Notes: generated by a model from the letters alone, not told the origin. A stretch of DNA of 64,000 bases from Oceanobacillus piezotolerans (GCF_003665065.1 NZ_RCHR01000005.1:124001-188000), one strand, 5' to 3'; positions 35,312 through 45,383 are shown, counted from the stretch's first letter. A program made the numbers and translations.

Positions 35312-35821
35312 ATGATTATGGAATTTATTCGCACTAATAAGTTAGTTGCTGCAGTTTTAGCTGTATTAAGAGTTTACCTTGGTTATACATGGTTAATGGG
35401 TGGAATTGGTAAATTACAAAGTGGTGCCTTTGATGCAAGTGGATTTATTCAAGGAGCAATTGCTAATGCAGGTGGAGAAGCACCAACCGTTCAGGGCTGG
35501 TGGGCAACATTCTTGGAAACAGTAGCATTGCCTAACGCTGGATTATTCAGCACACTAGTAATGTGGGGAGAAATCTTAGTAGGTATTGCATTAATTCTTG
35601 GAATCTTTACTAACTTTGCAGCGTTAATGGGTATTGCAATGAACTTCAGCTTCCTTTTCAGTGGAACAATTAGCGTAAATGGACAAATGATTCTAATGAC
35701 AATCTTCGTTATAATAGCTGGTTACAATGCTGGAAGATATGGATTAGATAGATGGGTCATCCCATTCTTGAAAGAGAATACACCAATCGTAAAAGACAAA
35801 AAAGAAGCAGTTGCAGCTTAA
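35312..35821 (+). CDS. DoxX family membrane protein
   Basis: A 169-residue protein with four membrane helices of the DoxX/CatD family. Early residues AVLAVLRVYLGYTWLMGGIGKL and the block MWGEILVGIALILGIFTNFAAL are typical. Related proteins act in quinone or thiol-redox protection or as membrane oxidoreductase subunits; the exact role here is unknown. AAAAGGAG lies 9 bases before the ATG. The duplicated upstream site suggests tight redox or oxygen-linked control, which is inference. Confidence 0.85.
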   Translation: MIMEFIRTNKLVAAVLAVLRVYLGYTWLMGGIGKLQSGAFDASGFIQGAIANAGGEAPTVQGWWATFLETVALPNAGLFSTLVMWGEILVGIALILGIFTNFAALMGIAMNFSFLFSGTISVNGQMILMTIFVIIAGYNAGRYGLDRWVIPFLKENTPIVKDKKEAVAA

Positions 35822-35840
35822 ATTTAAGTTAGCTGAACAT

Positions 35841-35928
35841 AAACAGAGTGGACAGATGTGGTACCGACCCCCAAAAGTAAGAGTGAAAAAATAACTTTTG
35901 GGGGTAACCACCTGTCCGCTCTGTTTTT
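35841..35928 (+). terminator. Very long terminator hairpin
   Basis: AAACAGAG.GGACAG.TGTGGTA..ACCCCCAAAAGT pairs with the complementary arm ending CTCTGTTTTT. This gives an imperfect stem of about 36 bp around a 14-base loop, with T runs at both ends. It terminates the DoxX gene and is unusually long for a terminator. Confidence 0.8.
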
Positions 35929-36133
35929 AAGTTATTTGCTTTCTGGAGAACTCTTCTAGTTTCTCTATTCAGAATAATCGTAAACTTACCTACAATCTTA
36001 ATGGTTTTCATGTATAATGGAATGAGATGAATAGAAGGGCGGTCGATCCTCTTGAACGTTAAGAGCATCCAACTGCCCATTTGTACGTTTTACTAAGCTT
36101 TTAACTAATGAGAGAAAGAAAGAAGGAGATTGA

Positions 36134-37318
36134 TTGGAATCTGCATCAGGAGTTAAATGTGATCTTAAATCATCAAAAATCTGGTCGCGGGATTTTATTT
36201 TCGTTTGCTTAGCGAATTTCTTCATCTTTTTAGGTTTTCAAATGACACTGCCGACTATTCCGCTTTTTGTAAATAATTTAGGTGGTGGCGATAAGTTAGT
36301 TGGAATGGTTGTCGGTATATTCACTTTTTCTGCATTAATTATTCGCCCCTATGCTGGCCACGCCTTAGAATCAAGGGGAAGGGGATTCGTTTATCTCGTT
36401 GGTTTAGCTATTTTTATTATTTCTGTTGGTGGGTTCTCTTTTGCGGCTGGCATTGCCTTGTTATTTATGCTGCGAATAATTCAAGGGGCAGGATGGGGAC
36501 TGTCCACAACAGCAGGTGGAACCATTGCAACAGACATTATCCCGGCGGAGCGGCGAGGAGAAGGATTGGGCTATTTTGGACTATCAGGTAATATTGCACT
36601 TGCCTTTGGGCCTTCACTTGGATTAATGTTGGTTGGCTATATATCATTTCAACAATTGTTCCTTATTTGTGCTTCCTTTGGGTTGATAGCGTTCATACTC
36701 GCTTCACGGATTCGATTTAAGAAAGCAGCAGCTTCTCCAGATATCACCACAGTGAAGTTTGATTTTTTTGAAAGGACAGCGGTTCGACCTTCACTGCTTT
36801 TATTTTTTATCACGATTTCTTTTGGAGGAATATCGACGTTTCTTCCCTTACATACAATGAACAAAGGAGTAGAGGGAATTCAACTTTATTTTCTCGTTTT
36901 CGCCTTGTTTTTAATGTTGTCTCGTACATTTGCTGGTCGGCTTTATGATAGAAAAGGTCACCTTTTCGTATTTATTCCTGGTACATTGCTTGTTTGCGTC
37001 GCTCTATTACTATTAGCTTGGCTGCCTAATATGTGGTGTTTGTTAATTGCTGCTGCTTTTTATGGATTAGGCTTTGGAGGAGTGCAGCCTGCCCTGCAAG
37101 CATGGGCAGTTGAAAAAGCCTCAAGTGGGCGAAAAGGCATGGCAAATGCCACCTTCTTTTCATCCTTTGATTTAGGGGTAGGGATCGGAGCAATAGTTTT
37201 CGGGCAGCTTGCCTTTCTTGGTTATGAAATGATTTATACTCTATCTGCAGGTTCAGTATTCATATCCATCCTGCTGTACGTTTATCTTTTAATTCGTGAT
37301 AAGAGCATGGTAGAATAG
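36134..37318 (+). CDS. MFS transporter
   Basis: A 394-residue major facilitator with twelve predicted helices. The loop 2-3 motif GIFTFSALIIRPYAGHALESRGRG, the helix 5 pattern GYFGLSGNIALAFGPSLG and the second-half motif RTFAGRLYDRKG are present. It is probably a drug or metabolite exporter of the YfkF/YwoG kind; the substrate is unknown. The start is a TTG with AAGGAG 5 bases upstream; the next ATG would cut into helix 1. Confidence 0.87.
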   Translation: MESASGVKCDLKSSKIWSRDFIFVCLANFFIFLGFQMTLPTIPLFVNNLGGGDKLVGMVVGIFTFSALIIRPYAGHALESRGRGFVYLVGLAIFIISVGGFSFAAGIALLFMLRIIQGAGWGLSTTAGGTIATDIIPAERRGEGLGYFGLSGNIALAFGPSLGLMLVGYISFQQLFLICASFGLIAFILASRIRFKKAAASPDITTVKFDFFERTAVRPSLLLFFITISFGGISTFLPLHTMNKGVEGIQLYFLVFALFLMLSRTFAGRLYDRKGHLFVFIPGTLLVCVALLLLAWLPNMWCLLIAAAFYGLGFGGVQPALQAWAVEKASSGRKGMANATFFSSFDLGVGIGAIVFGQLAFLGYEMIYTLSAGSVFISILLYVYLLIRDKSMVE

Positions 37319-37349
37319 GGAGTGAAACAGCTTATAAGGAGTACACCAA

Positions 37350-37754
37350 ATGAATCCCATTGGAATTATCATATTACTTACTGCAATGATATTTGCTTAT
37401 GCTTCGGCATTTTTTGTTTTAAAAAAGAAAAAATATTATTTTATTTCGCGACTCAGAAATCGGACATCTGAAGAAATAAACCAACTGGAAAAAACTGGAT
37501 ATATAAAAGCAAATGGAAAATTAATTTTATTTAGCGCCTATATATTGTCTGCAGGATTGATACTTGAACTGATTGGGGTACCGTTCGCTTTCCAGGTTTG
37601 CCTTATTCTGGTTATTCTTTTCTACTTGGTTGGTACCATTTATATTCAAAAGTATGAAGTGAAAGAGAGACGGAAAAACGCGTATATGACAACCACCATA
37701 TCTGTTGTCATCACGATTGCTATTATCGCTTTTATTCTAATTAGGCTTTGGTAG
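37350..37754 (+). CDS. Small membrane protein, DUF3784-like
   Basis: A 134-residue protein with four predicted helices and the loop LRNRTSEEINQLEKTGYI between the first two, a layout seen in DUF3784 proteins of Firmicutes. No catalytic motif. AAGGAG precedes the ATG. It lies 31 bp after the MFS gene and before a terminator, so the two may be co-transcribed. Function unknown. Confidence 0.7.
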   Translation: MNPIGIIILLTAMIFAYASAFFVLKKKKYYFISRLRNRTSEEINQLEKTGYIKANGKLILFSAYILSAGLILELIGVPFAFQVCLILVILFYLVGTIYIQKYEVKERRKNAYMTTTISVVITIAIIAFILIRLW

Positions 37755-37827
37755 ATGAGGACGAATGTAATGATATTTACTCTGTTAAATGAATGATGGA
37801 ATAAACCAATCAATCTATTTATAATTA

Positions 37828-37853
37828 ACTAGCACGATGTGTTAGTTTTTTTC
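37828..37853 (+). terminator. Terminator after the MFS/DUF3784-like genes
   Basis: ACTAGCAC / GTGTTAGT stem with a 3-base loop and seven T. Confidence 0.85.
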
Positions 37854-37987
37854 TTTCCTGTTATTTCTTATGTATATTATTCTATCTGTTTTCCCATCCT
37901 TATTAATACGATGAATGGTTTAACAAACTTACAATTCTCGTTTACAATAGAGGGTAATAAGATTCTAGAAGGTAGGTTACTAGTATC

Positions 37988-40900
37988 GTGACAAAGTTAA
38001 GTGATGTAAATCTCCAAAAGTTATTTCCACCAATTATATATAAACGAGGTTTAGAATACTTTGAAAGAAACAAAGTAAGTGACCTTCTTTACGATATCAA
38101 TTATCAGGTTTGGACAGCGACGGTACATGGTTCGGAAGATTATTTTGTTGAAATCGATATGAAAGATATCGAACATGGTTCAGTCGAAACCTATTGCGAT
38201 TGTCCAGCCTTTCACACGTACCGTTCCTGTAAGCATGTTGTGGCTGCTTTAATTAGTATTGCTGACAAGGAGAAAGGTGCAAAAGGCAGTTCTACCTCAT
38301 TTGATTACAAGAAGACGGATCGGTTTATGCAAGCGCTTAGTTCTGCGCGTGAGAAGGAGAGACGAGCAGAAATTATTCCAAGAAAACAGCCGATGCAGGT
38401 TGAATATATATGTAAATGGTCTTTTGATCGGAATCTATTAATAGAAATAAAAGCTGGTGAATCACATCGTTATGTTGTAAAAGATGCCTATGACTTTGTT
38501 CGGAACGTCTTAGCTGGACACGACTATTTTTTTACAAAGAAATTCACATATAGTTCTGAAGACCATTACTTTCATCAAAAGGATATAGAAATCTTTGAGA
38601 TGCTGGAGTCCATCGGAAGAAATGAAGAAATATATAATGGATATTCTTTTTATCAACAAGGAAACCTAAATGATAAACGCATGATCATTATCCCTCCGCT
38701 AGCTGCAAAATCTTTATTAGAGAAATTGACGCAGCGTGACTTTAAAGTCGAATTTAATGATCGGATCTATTCAAACATCGGAATAGAAACAGAAGAATTG
38801 CCATTTCATTTTAAGCTTAATAAAAACGAACAAGGTGAGTTAATATTGAGTATGGATGAAATGGAGCATGCAAGGTACTTTAAGACCTATGAAATTTTAT
38901 TTTCGAGCGGGATTTTTTATTTTCCGTCAAAAGAGCAAATCCCAGTGGTTGAAGAAATTACCCGCTTTAGTCTGGAGAATTTAGAACTTCCTATCACAAA
39001 AAAACAAGCAGATGCTTTTGTTTCAGAGGTTATTCCTTCTCTAAAGAAAATTGGGGAAGTGAAAGCATCAGAAACTGTACAATCGGAAATTATTCAGCAT
39101 CCATTACGTGCTAAGCTTTATCTCCAGCTAACAGAGGATAATATTAGTGGTAGATTAGAATATCATTATGGAAGTTATCTAATAGATCCATTTAATGGCC
39201 GGAAACAAAGCGATGTCATTATTATCCGGGATATCGATAAAGAGCAGCAAATTATGCAGTTAATTGAACAAGCGAACTTCCATTACAATGGAAAAGAGCT
39301 TTATATTGAAACAGACGAAGAGGATATGTATGACTTTCTTTATTATGTTATCCCACTCTTAGATAAACAAGTAGAGTTATTTTTAACATCTGAGATTCGC
39401 AATATGTTTATGGAAACAGACCCAGTACCAAGCACAAATGTACGCATGGATAGCTCCTCAAACCTGTTGGAAGTTGGCTTCGATATTGAGGGAGTGAACG
39501 AAGCTGATCTTCAAAATATGTTAGAAGCTGTCATTGAAAAGAAAAGATACTACCGCCTGCAAAGTGGTGCAATGGTTTCCTTGGAAGGGGAAGACTTCTC
39601 CTCAATAAGGCAGTTTTTCGAGGATATGGATATTGGGAAGAGTGATTTAAAGCATGGTAATGTACAGATGCCGGTTTATCGCAGTACACAAATTGACGAA
39701 TTGGTTGATACAAAGAAACGCTATGACCCAGCGTTTAAGAAGCTATTGCATCAACTGAAGGCGCCTGAGGAACAGGATTATGAATTACCCGGTAAATTGC
39801 AAGCAACACTTAGAAACTATCAAGTCACAGGATATCAGTGGTTTAAATCACTAAGTCATTATCATTTGGGTGGTATATTAGCGGATGATATGGGACTTGG
39901 GAAGACATTGCAAAGTATTGCCTATATTGCTTCAGAACAAGCAACACAAGGCCCACATTTAATTGTTGCTCCATCCTCCGTTGTCTATAATTGGAAAAAT
40001 GAGTTTGAAAAGTTTGTTCCAGAATTACGGGTAGAAATAATGACTGGACCACCCGAGGAACGTCATCAACGATTAGAGACCCTGAAGGATAGAGATGTTT
40101 GGATTACCTCTTATGCTACGTTGAGGCAGGACATTGAATGGTATAGAGAAATGACATTTCAAACTTTCATTCTTGATGAAGCGCAATATATTAAGAACTA
40201 TGCAACAAAAACTTCTCAAGCAATGCGCGAGGTCAAGGCATTAAGGCGGTTTGCGTTAAGTGGGACGCCGATTGAAAACTCTATTGATGAATTATGGGCA
40301 ATATTCCAAGTGATATTACCAGGCCTAATGCCAAACCAACGAAACTTTAAACAGTTAACAAATGAAAAAATCTCCATGATTACGAGGCCTTTTATATTAA
40401 GACGATTAAAGAAGGATGTCTTAAAAGAGCTGCCAGAGAAAATCGAATCCGTCCATGTATCAGAACTGACGAAGGAACAGAAAGAATTATATATTGGTTA
40501 TCTTCGTCAAGTGCAGCAGGAGGCGGCACAATCGATGCAAGAAAGTGGCTTTAATCGCAATCGTATGAAAATCCTTGCAGGCTTGACGCGGCTCAGACAG
40601 ATTTGCTGTCATCCATCGATGTTTATTGAAAACTACGAGGGGCAATCTGGTAAGCTTGAACAGCTGATGGATACTGTAAGAAGTGCGATTAAGAACGGGA
40701 AAAGGATGCTTATTTTCTCCCAATTTACAAGTATGCATGAAATTATTATTCATCGTTTGGAAAATGAGGGGTATGATTATTTTTATCTCCATGGACAGAC
40801 AGCATCCAAAGATCGGGTAGAAATGAGTGAACGTTTTAATAACGGAGAAAAAAATATATTCCTAATATCCCTAAAAGCAGGTGGTACTGGATTAAACTTA

Positions 40901-41158
40901 ACAGGTGCAGACACTGTCATATTATATGATTTATGGTGGAATCCTGCAGTAGAGGATCAAGCTACAGGCAGAGCCCATCGCTTTGGTCAGAAAAATGTCG
41001 TTCAGGTCATCCGCTTAGTAACAGAAGGAACCATTGAAGAGAAGATATACGAATTACAACAGAAGAAGCGAGAACTTATCGACCAAGTGATACAACCAGG
41101 AGAAGCGATGCTTTCAAGCTTAAGTGAGAAAGATGTGCGGGAACTGTTAAATATTTAA
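37988..41158 (+). CDS. ywqA: SNF2-family helicase with SWIM zinc finger
   Basis: A 1056-residue protein resembling B. subtilis YwqA. The N-terminal SWIM finger is C-x-C-x8-C-x-H (CDCPAFHTYRSCKH, about residues 74-87), a nucleic-acid or protein contact. A long middle region precedes the Swi2/Snf2 ATPase from about residue 620: motif I DDMGLGKTLQS, DEAQ box ILDEAQYIKN, LSGTPIENS, and C-terminal motifs SLKAGGTGLNLTGAD and DQATGRAHRFGQ. It should move along double-stranded DNA using ATP; a role in repair or transcription is inferred for the family. The start is the GTG at 37988. Single-gene unit. Confidence 0.92.
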   Translation: MTKLSDVNLQKLFPPIIYKRGLEYFERNKVSDLLYDINYQVWTATVHGSEDYFVEIDMKDIEHGSVETYCDCPAFHTYRSCKHVVAALISIADKEKGAKGSSTSFDYKKTDRFMQALSSAREKERRAEIIPRKQPMQVEYICKWSFDRNLLIEIKAGESHRYVVKDAYDFVRNVLAGHDYFFTKKFTYSSEDHYFHQKDIEIFEMLESIGRNEEIYNGYSFYQQGNLNDKRMIIIPPLAAKSLLEKLTQRDFKVEFNDRIYSNIGIETEELPFHFKLNKNEQGELILSMDEMEHARYFKTYEILFSSGIFYFPSKEQIPVVEEITRFSLENLELPITKKQADAFVSEVIPSLKKIGEVKASETVQSEIIQHPLRAKLYLQLTEDNISGRLEYHYGSYLIDPFNGRKQSDVIIIRDIDKEQQIMQLIEQANFHYNGKELYIETDEEDMYDFLYYVIPLLDKQVELFLTSEIRNMFMETDPVPSTNVRMDSSSNLLEVGFDIEGVNEADLQNMLEAVIEKKRYYRLQSGAMVSLEGEDFSSIRQFFEDMDIGKSDLKHGNVQMPVYRSTQIDELVDTKKRYDPAFKKLLHQLKAPEEQDYELPGKLQATLRNYQVTGYQWFKSLSHYHLGGILADDMGLGKTLQSIAYIASEQATQGPHLIVAPSSVVYNWKNEFEKFVPELRVEIMTGPPEERHQRLETLKDRDVWITSYATLRQDIEWYREMTFQTFILDEAQYIKNYATKTSQAMREVKALRRFALSGTPIENSIDELWAIFQVILPGLMPNQRNFKQLTNEKISMITRPFILRRLKKDVLKELPEKIESVHVSELTKEQKELYIGYLRQVQQEAAQSMQESGFNRNRMKILAGLTRLRQICCHPSMFIENYEGQSGKLEQLMDTVRSAIKNGKRMLIFSQFTSMHEIIIHRLENEGYDYFYLHGQTASKDRVEMSERFNNGEKNIFLISLKAGGTGLNLTGADTVILYDLWWNPAVEDQATGRAHRFGQKNVVQVIRLVTEGTIEEKIYELQQKKRELIDQVIQPGEAMLSSLSEKDVRELLNI

Positions 41159-41159
41159 T

Positions 41160-41281
41160 ATAAGAGGCTGGGACATAAAACTGTTTAACTCAAAAGACAA
41201 ATGATGAATCTACAGCAGTATTTTCTGCTGGCTAAGGTTCAGATTTATCTCTTGTTAAAACAATTTTGTCCCAGCCTTATT
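41160..41281. repeat. GGCTGGGACA inverted-repeat element / terminator
   Basis: Arms GGCTGGGACA (41166-41175) and TGTCCCAGCC (41267-41276) extend imperfectly to a stem of about 28 bp. An inner hairpin CAGCAG / CTGCTG lies at 41213-41230. It sits exactly between the convergent helicase and regulator genes and could terminate both. The outer arms of the repeat at 31507-31797 are related. Confidence 0.75.
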
Positions 41282-42567
41282 CATTGATTCAATGTAAATA
41301 ATTTTCGCGGTCTTCCCTTTTGATACGGCCTTTCTTCTCCAGACACTTTTATGACATCTCCTGTCAGTAGCTTGTTAACCGTTCTCTCTGCGCTGCGCTT
41401 TGTAACATTATAGTATTTTGCGATATCATTTGAAGAAAAAGGTTCATTATTGCGAGTTCGAATGAAGTCAATGAAATTGTAGGATAATTCATTGTTTAAT
41501 CTTGCTTTGTGAATAAGAGCATGATAGAGCTTGGAGGCATCGAATTCTTTCTTTATTCCAATTGGACCAATTGTTTCTTGTCTTTCGTTTACAATATAGC
41601 ACTTGCTATCTTCTGATTTACTGCATGTTTCTAATGCGATTTGCGCATTAATTGCAGATTGTTTTGCGGTTAAACCTAAACCGTACCCCATATTAATGGG
41701 ATGCTTTATCTCCGCGCTAATCTCTCGCAAAAGCGGGAAATCACGAAAATGGTCGGTTAGATGGTTAATCATCGCAATTGTTCCAAACAAAACAAATTGG
41801 TGATTGTTAATCTGATGAAAGGTGACATCGGTTTTCTTGCTGAAAGTAGTGAGATGGTGATGAAGCTTACTCATTTGAGTCTGTAAGTATTCTGAGGTGT
41901 TTTCATGCAGGATGGCTTCATGATTTTTAATTTGAATATAACCGGTGACTACTTGTGCACTTTTGCTAAGATTCAATTTCACGCTTGATTTCGCTTCTTC
42001 TAAGGCCTCGTCCAAATTAACGGTTGGTATGGTCATGCTTTGGACTGGAATATCAAGCTCCTTTAATTTCTCCTCCACCGATCTTACGGAGGTTAATACA
42101 TATTCAATTTTCCCTTCTTTCCATAGCTTCTCGTGATACTCCACTATTTTATCTAACTCTGTTGAATTACCGTATTCATAGACATAAATGTTTTGACTGT
42201 TCTTCCCTAAATCCTGCAATACAGAGTGAACATGAGTTTTGTTCTCTATATCGATGGATAGGCTTTCTATTGGCCTTTTAATGGTTTCTAATAAATAGCA
42301 AAAGGAAGATAAAACCATTCTCTCATCAAACAATACTTGAACAGATGGCAAGCGTTTCCTAATAATTTTCTCTTTCACATATAAATAGGAGAGGGCATCT
42401 GTAAATAGATAAATATCACACATGAAAGCCTTTTCAAATAATTTGACGATTTCATTTTCATTTTCGTATATAAAAGGGACAATTTCGATATCAGAGTGCA
42501 TCTCAGCTCGGCTCTCAACTCTTGAGATTGTTTCTTTCCTTCCAAATAAAGCAATCTTTACTTTCAT
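41281..42567 (-). CDS. Transcriptional regulator with GGDEF-like middle domain
   Basis: A 428-residue protein of a Bacillaceae family I know only as putative regulators. The first 160 residues form an alpha/beta receiver-like domain without conserved Asp motifs. A middle region (QVVTGYIQIKNHEAIL through MGYGLGLTAKQSAINAQIALETC) resembles degenerate GGDEF / GTP-cyclohydrolase-III folds. A C-terminal winged helix (NDIAKYYNVTKRSAERTVNKLL) would bind DNA. It is divergent from the first oligopeptide-binding gene, so it may control peptide uptake. Ligand and targets are unknown. Confidence 0.65.
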   Translation of the reverse strand: MKVKIALFGRKETISRVESRAEMHSDIEIVPFIYENENEIVKLFEKAFMCDIYLFTDALSYLYVKEKIIRKRLPSVQVLFDERMVLSSFCYLLETIKRPIESLSIDIENKTHVHSVLQDLGKNSQNIYVYEYGNSTELDKIVEYHEKLWKEGKIEYVLTSVRSVEEKLKELDIPVQSMTIPTVNLDEALEEAKSSVKLNLSKSAQVVTGYIQIKNHEAILHENTSEYLQTQMSKLHHHLTTFSKKTDVTFHQINNHQFVLFGTIAMINHLTDHFRDFPLLREISAEIKHPINMGYGLGLTAKQSAINAQIALETCSKSEDSKCYIVNERQETIGPIGIKKEFDASKLYHALIHKARLNNELSYNFIDFIRTRNNEPFSSNDIAKYYNVTKRSAERTVNKLLTGDVIKVSGEERPYQKGRPRKLFTLNQ

Positions 42568-43133
42568 AGAAACACTGCTCCTTTAATAAACTATTTTAGC
42601 TACCTACATATATTATTTATTGTCCTATGATATAAAAGTGCTTTTTAGAGATTTTTCCATAGTCTTCTGAAAGGACAACAGAGGTAGGAGTCATTCTTGA
42701 AGTTGATGTGATGGATTGTGAATATGTATATGTATATGGAGTTCTGATCTGGAATTTATTATGATTAAAAAGGGGAAACCATCATAGATCTTACGTTGCA
42801 GAGATAATCCAGCATACCAAAACATATACTTTTATCTTGTTTATATTATAATTGCTAACCTTACTAGTATTACAACCATCATATTGAATTTTCATAATAT
42901 TGTCAAGAAGACCGCGGTAGTTATATTACTAATTGTAAACGAATACAATCCAATTGTATAGAGATATCCTTGATGAATGCTTAGTCTATATAAAGTATTT
43001 TATTATAACAATTTGTTAATAAAAATATTAGTAAATGTAAAAAAACTCTTTACAATTCGCCTGATATAGGTATAATTCAGATTATATATTTTTTTCACAA
43101 AGTTGATTTACATAAGAGAGAGGGGAAACAAAC
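42568..43133 (+). promoter_or_regulatory. Divergent regulatory region before oppA1
   Basis: No gene in 566 bp. TTTACA (43049-43054) and TATAAT (43071-43076) with a 16-bp spacer form a good promoter for oppA1. AATTTTCATAATATT at 42887-42901 matches 13 of 15 positions of the CodY box, but lies about 150 bp upstream of that promoter. The rest is AT-rich with no clear structure. Confidence 0.6.
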
Positions 43134-44798
43134 TTGAAATTAAGAAATGGATTACTATTAGTTGGGGTACTGCTTGTTGTTTTATTAGCGGCTTGTTCTG
43201 GCGGCAATGAAGAAAGTGCAGGATCAGAGAGTAAAGCTGGTGGAGATTCGTCAGAGGGAGAAAAGGTATTGAATTTCCTAAGTCCTGAAGTTATTCCAGC
43301 AATGGACCCTTCCCTTGCAACCGATGAAACTTCCTTTGTAACTTTAGCAGCAACAATGGAAGGGTTATATCGCTTAGACGAAAATGCCGAGCCTGTAGGT
43401 GGTATGGCAACAGACCATGAAGTAAGTGAAGATGGTCTAACATGGACATTTAATTTACGTGAAGATGCAAAGTGGTCAAATGGTGACCCTGTTACGGCTC
43501 ATGACTTTGTATATGCATGGCAGCGTGCGGTAAATCCAGATACAGGTTCTGAGTATGGACCATATATGATGAACGGCGTTATAAAGAATGCTACAGCAAT
43601 TAGTACAGGAGAATTACCGGTAGAAGATTTAGGTGTTACAGCAGAAGATGACTATACCTTAGTCGTTGAACTAGAAAATCCGACGGCTTACTTTGAATCC
43701 CTAACAACGTTTGGGACATTCTACCCGCTAAATCAAGCCTTTGTAGAAGAGCAAGGGGATAACTTTGCGACAAGTTCTGAAACGTTACTGTCAAATGGAC
43801 CTTATTCTATTGAGGAGTGGACAAGTACAAGCAATTCATGGGAATTAGCGAAGAATGATAGCTATTGGGATGCAGAGACAGTTCAAATGGATAAGATTAC
43901 ATTTGAGGTAGTAAAAGATCCTACAACAGCAGTTCAATTATATGAAGAGGGAACTGTGGATAGAGCAGATTTAACTTCTGATTTAGTAGACCAATACTCG
44001 ACACATGAAGATTATCTCGTATCTCCAGATACATTTGTATACTTTATTAAGTTTAACCAAACAGCGAATGAAGCATTAGCAAACACAAATATCCGTGCAG
44101 CGATTAGTAAAGCATTTGATAAAGAAGCATTAGTGAGTGAAATTTTAAATAATGGTTCATTGGTTGCAAATGGTCTTATACCAGCAGATTTCACACCTAT
44201 GCCTGATTCTGGTGAAGACTTCCGAGCTGTAAGTGGTGACTTAGTGACATATGATCTAGAAGCAGCTCAAGAACATTGGGAAGCAGGTTTAGAGGAACTT
44301 GGCACTGACAGTGTTTCATTGGAATTATTAGCAGATGACGATGAGACAACGAAATTAATGGTAGAGTACATTGCTAATCAGCTGAATACCAATTTGCCAG
44401 GTTTAGAGCTTAATATTAAACAGGTTCCGAAAGAGCAGCGTCTAGACTTGGATACTAGCATGAATTATGAAGTGCAAATTTCCAGATGGGGCCCAGACTT
44501 CCTTGATCCATTTACTTATATGAATCTATGGACGACTGATAGTGGAAATAATATGATGGGCTATTCTAACCCAGAATATGATGCTTTAGTAGAAGCGACA
44601 GCAACTGAATTAGCTACAGATAACGTTGCACGATACGAAAACTTCCTGGAAGCAGAGAAGATATTATTTGAAGATGCTGCGATTGCTCCAATCTATCAAT
44701 CGTCAAGAGCACAGCTTGTATCACCAAAAGTGGAAGGTGTAAATGTCAACCCATTTGGTGGCACATATGAGTATAAGTGGGCAAATATTAAAGAGTAA
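43134..44798 (+). CDS. oppA: Oligopeptide-binding lipoprotein, paralogue 1
   Basis: A 554-residue extracytoplasmic solute-binding protein (SBP family 5). Signal peptide with lipobox LLAAC, Cys21 lipidated. The family signature region is EDGLTWTFNLREDAKWSNGDPVTAHDFVYAWQR. It binds oligopeptides for the Opp transporter. The start is a TTG with AGGGGAA upstream. It stands apart from the transporter genes, with its own promoter and terminator, and is closely similar to the second copy at 46037. It may supply a different peptide range to the same OppBCDF. Confidence 0.92.
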   Translation: MKLRNGLLLVGVLLVVLLAACSGGNEESAGSESKAGGDSSEGEKVLNFLSPEVIPAMDPSLATDETSFVTLAATMEGLYRLDENAEPVGGMATDHEVSEDGLTWTFNLREDAKWSNGDPVTAHDFVYAWQRAVNPDTGSEYGPYMMNGVIKNATAISTGELPVEDLGVTAEDDYTLVVELENPTAYFESLTTFGTFYPLNQAFVEEQGDNFATSSETLLSNGPYSIEEWTSTSNSWELAKNDSYWDAETVQMDKITFEVVKDPTTAVQLYEEGTVDRADLTSDLVDQYSTHEDYLVSPDTFVYFIKFNQTANEALANTNIRAAISKAFDKEALVSEILNNGSLVANGLIPADFTPMPDSGEDFRAVSGDLVTYDLEAAQEHWEAGLEELGTDSVSLELLADDDETTKLMVEYIANQLNTNLPGLELNIKQVPKEQRLDLDTSMNYEVQISRWGPDFLDPFTYMNLWTTDSGNNMMGYSNPEYDALVEATATELATDNVARYENFLEAEKILFEDAAIAPIYQSSRAQLVSPKVEGVNVNPFGGTYEYKWANIKE

Positions 44799-44807
44799 TC
44801 TATAAGA

Positions 44808-44842
44808 AAGAGGTTATTGCACATTGTGCAATAACCTCTTTT
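44808..44842 (+). terminator. Terminator of oppA1
   Basis: Almost perfect palindrome: AAGAGGTTATTGCACA pairs with TGTGCAATAACCTCTT, then TT. The 16-bp arms meet with little loop. Confidence 0.85.
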
Positions 44843-44942
44843 ACTATTGATGTATTTTTTTGTTGAAATGTCGTTTTGCAGAGTAATAGATAAAAGTTTA
44901 CCTATTTAAATCAATCTTTCGTGCATAACCCGGAAACACACT

Positions 44943-45114
44943 GGAAATATGTGCAGGTGATTTCCGCTGCGGGCAGTACGCTTTCCGCGGGCAACGCCTC
45001 AGCCTCGGGCCAACAGGACGTTGGTCACAAAGGCGTTGCCACAGGATGGGGCGTTCTTAGCCTTTGAACCCCCTCACTTCCTACGGGGTCTTCGGCTGTT
45101 GCTTTTCCCGCAGG
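44943..45114 (-). repeat. Truncated copy of the GC-rich intergenic element
   Basis: Reverse-orientation copy of the inner element at 31564-31729. Shared blocks are GCTTTCCGCGGGCAAC, CAGCCTCGGGCCAACAGGAC and GTTGCTTTTCCCGCAGGA. It carries an insertion near 44951-44980, and its far end, including the terminal GTATATTTCC, is missing. Between it and the next copy (45115-45247) is a further repeat-like stretch (AGTGCTTTTCTTTTTCGAGG). Frames reading through this region are not credible genes. Confidence 0.75.
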
Positions 45115-45247
45115 ACAAGGAACGCTTCGGCAGCGACGCATCGCACGAAGAAAAAGTGCTTTTCTTTTTCGAGGAGTCGACTGCCCTCCGCTCCAATCAC
45201 TTCTTATGTGGAGTTGTGTTTCCCTTTTATAACACCATACCAGCGGA

Positions 45248-45352
45248 GGAAATACACGAAGACTCCTGCGGGATGAAAAGCCTAGATGAGACCCCGCAGT
45301 GCGTTAGCACGAGGAGGCTCAGCAGCGCCCGCGGAAAGCGTAGTGTATTTCC
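45248..45352 (+). repeat. Short intergenic element with terminal inverted repeats
   Basis: Bounded by GGAAATACAC (45248-45257) and GTGTATTTCC (45343-45352). The body includes GACTCCTGCGGG, GACCCCGCAG and CCCGCGGAAAGCG. Same family as 31564-31729 but only about 105 bp, so an internally deleted form. No open frame. I recognise the type from Bacillaceae intergenic regions. Confidence 0.75.
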
Positions 45353-45383
45353 GGAGCGGAGTCACCCGGTAGTTGATTAAAGT

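Noticed and set aside
45021..45380. A 119-codon forward frame starting MVTKALPQDG, and a similar 84-codon reverse frame at 31556-31810
   Set aside because: Both are translations of the same GC-rich repeat element in its two orientations. They share TLVTKALPQDG-like text only because the DNA is repeated. No ribosome binding site and no family.
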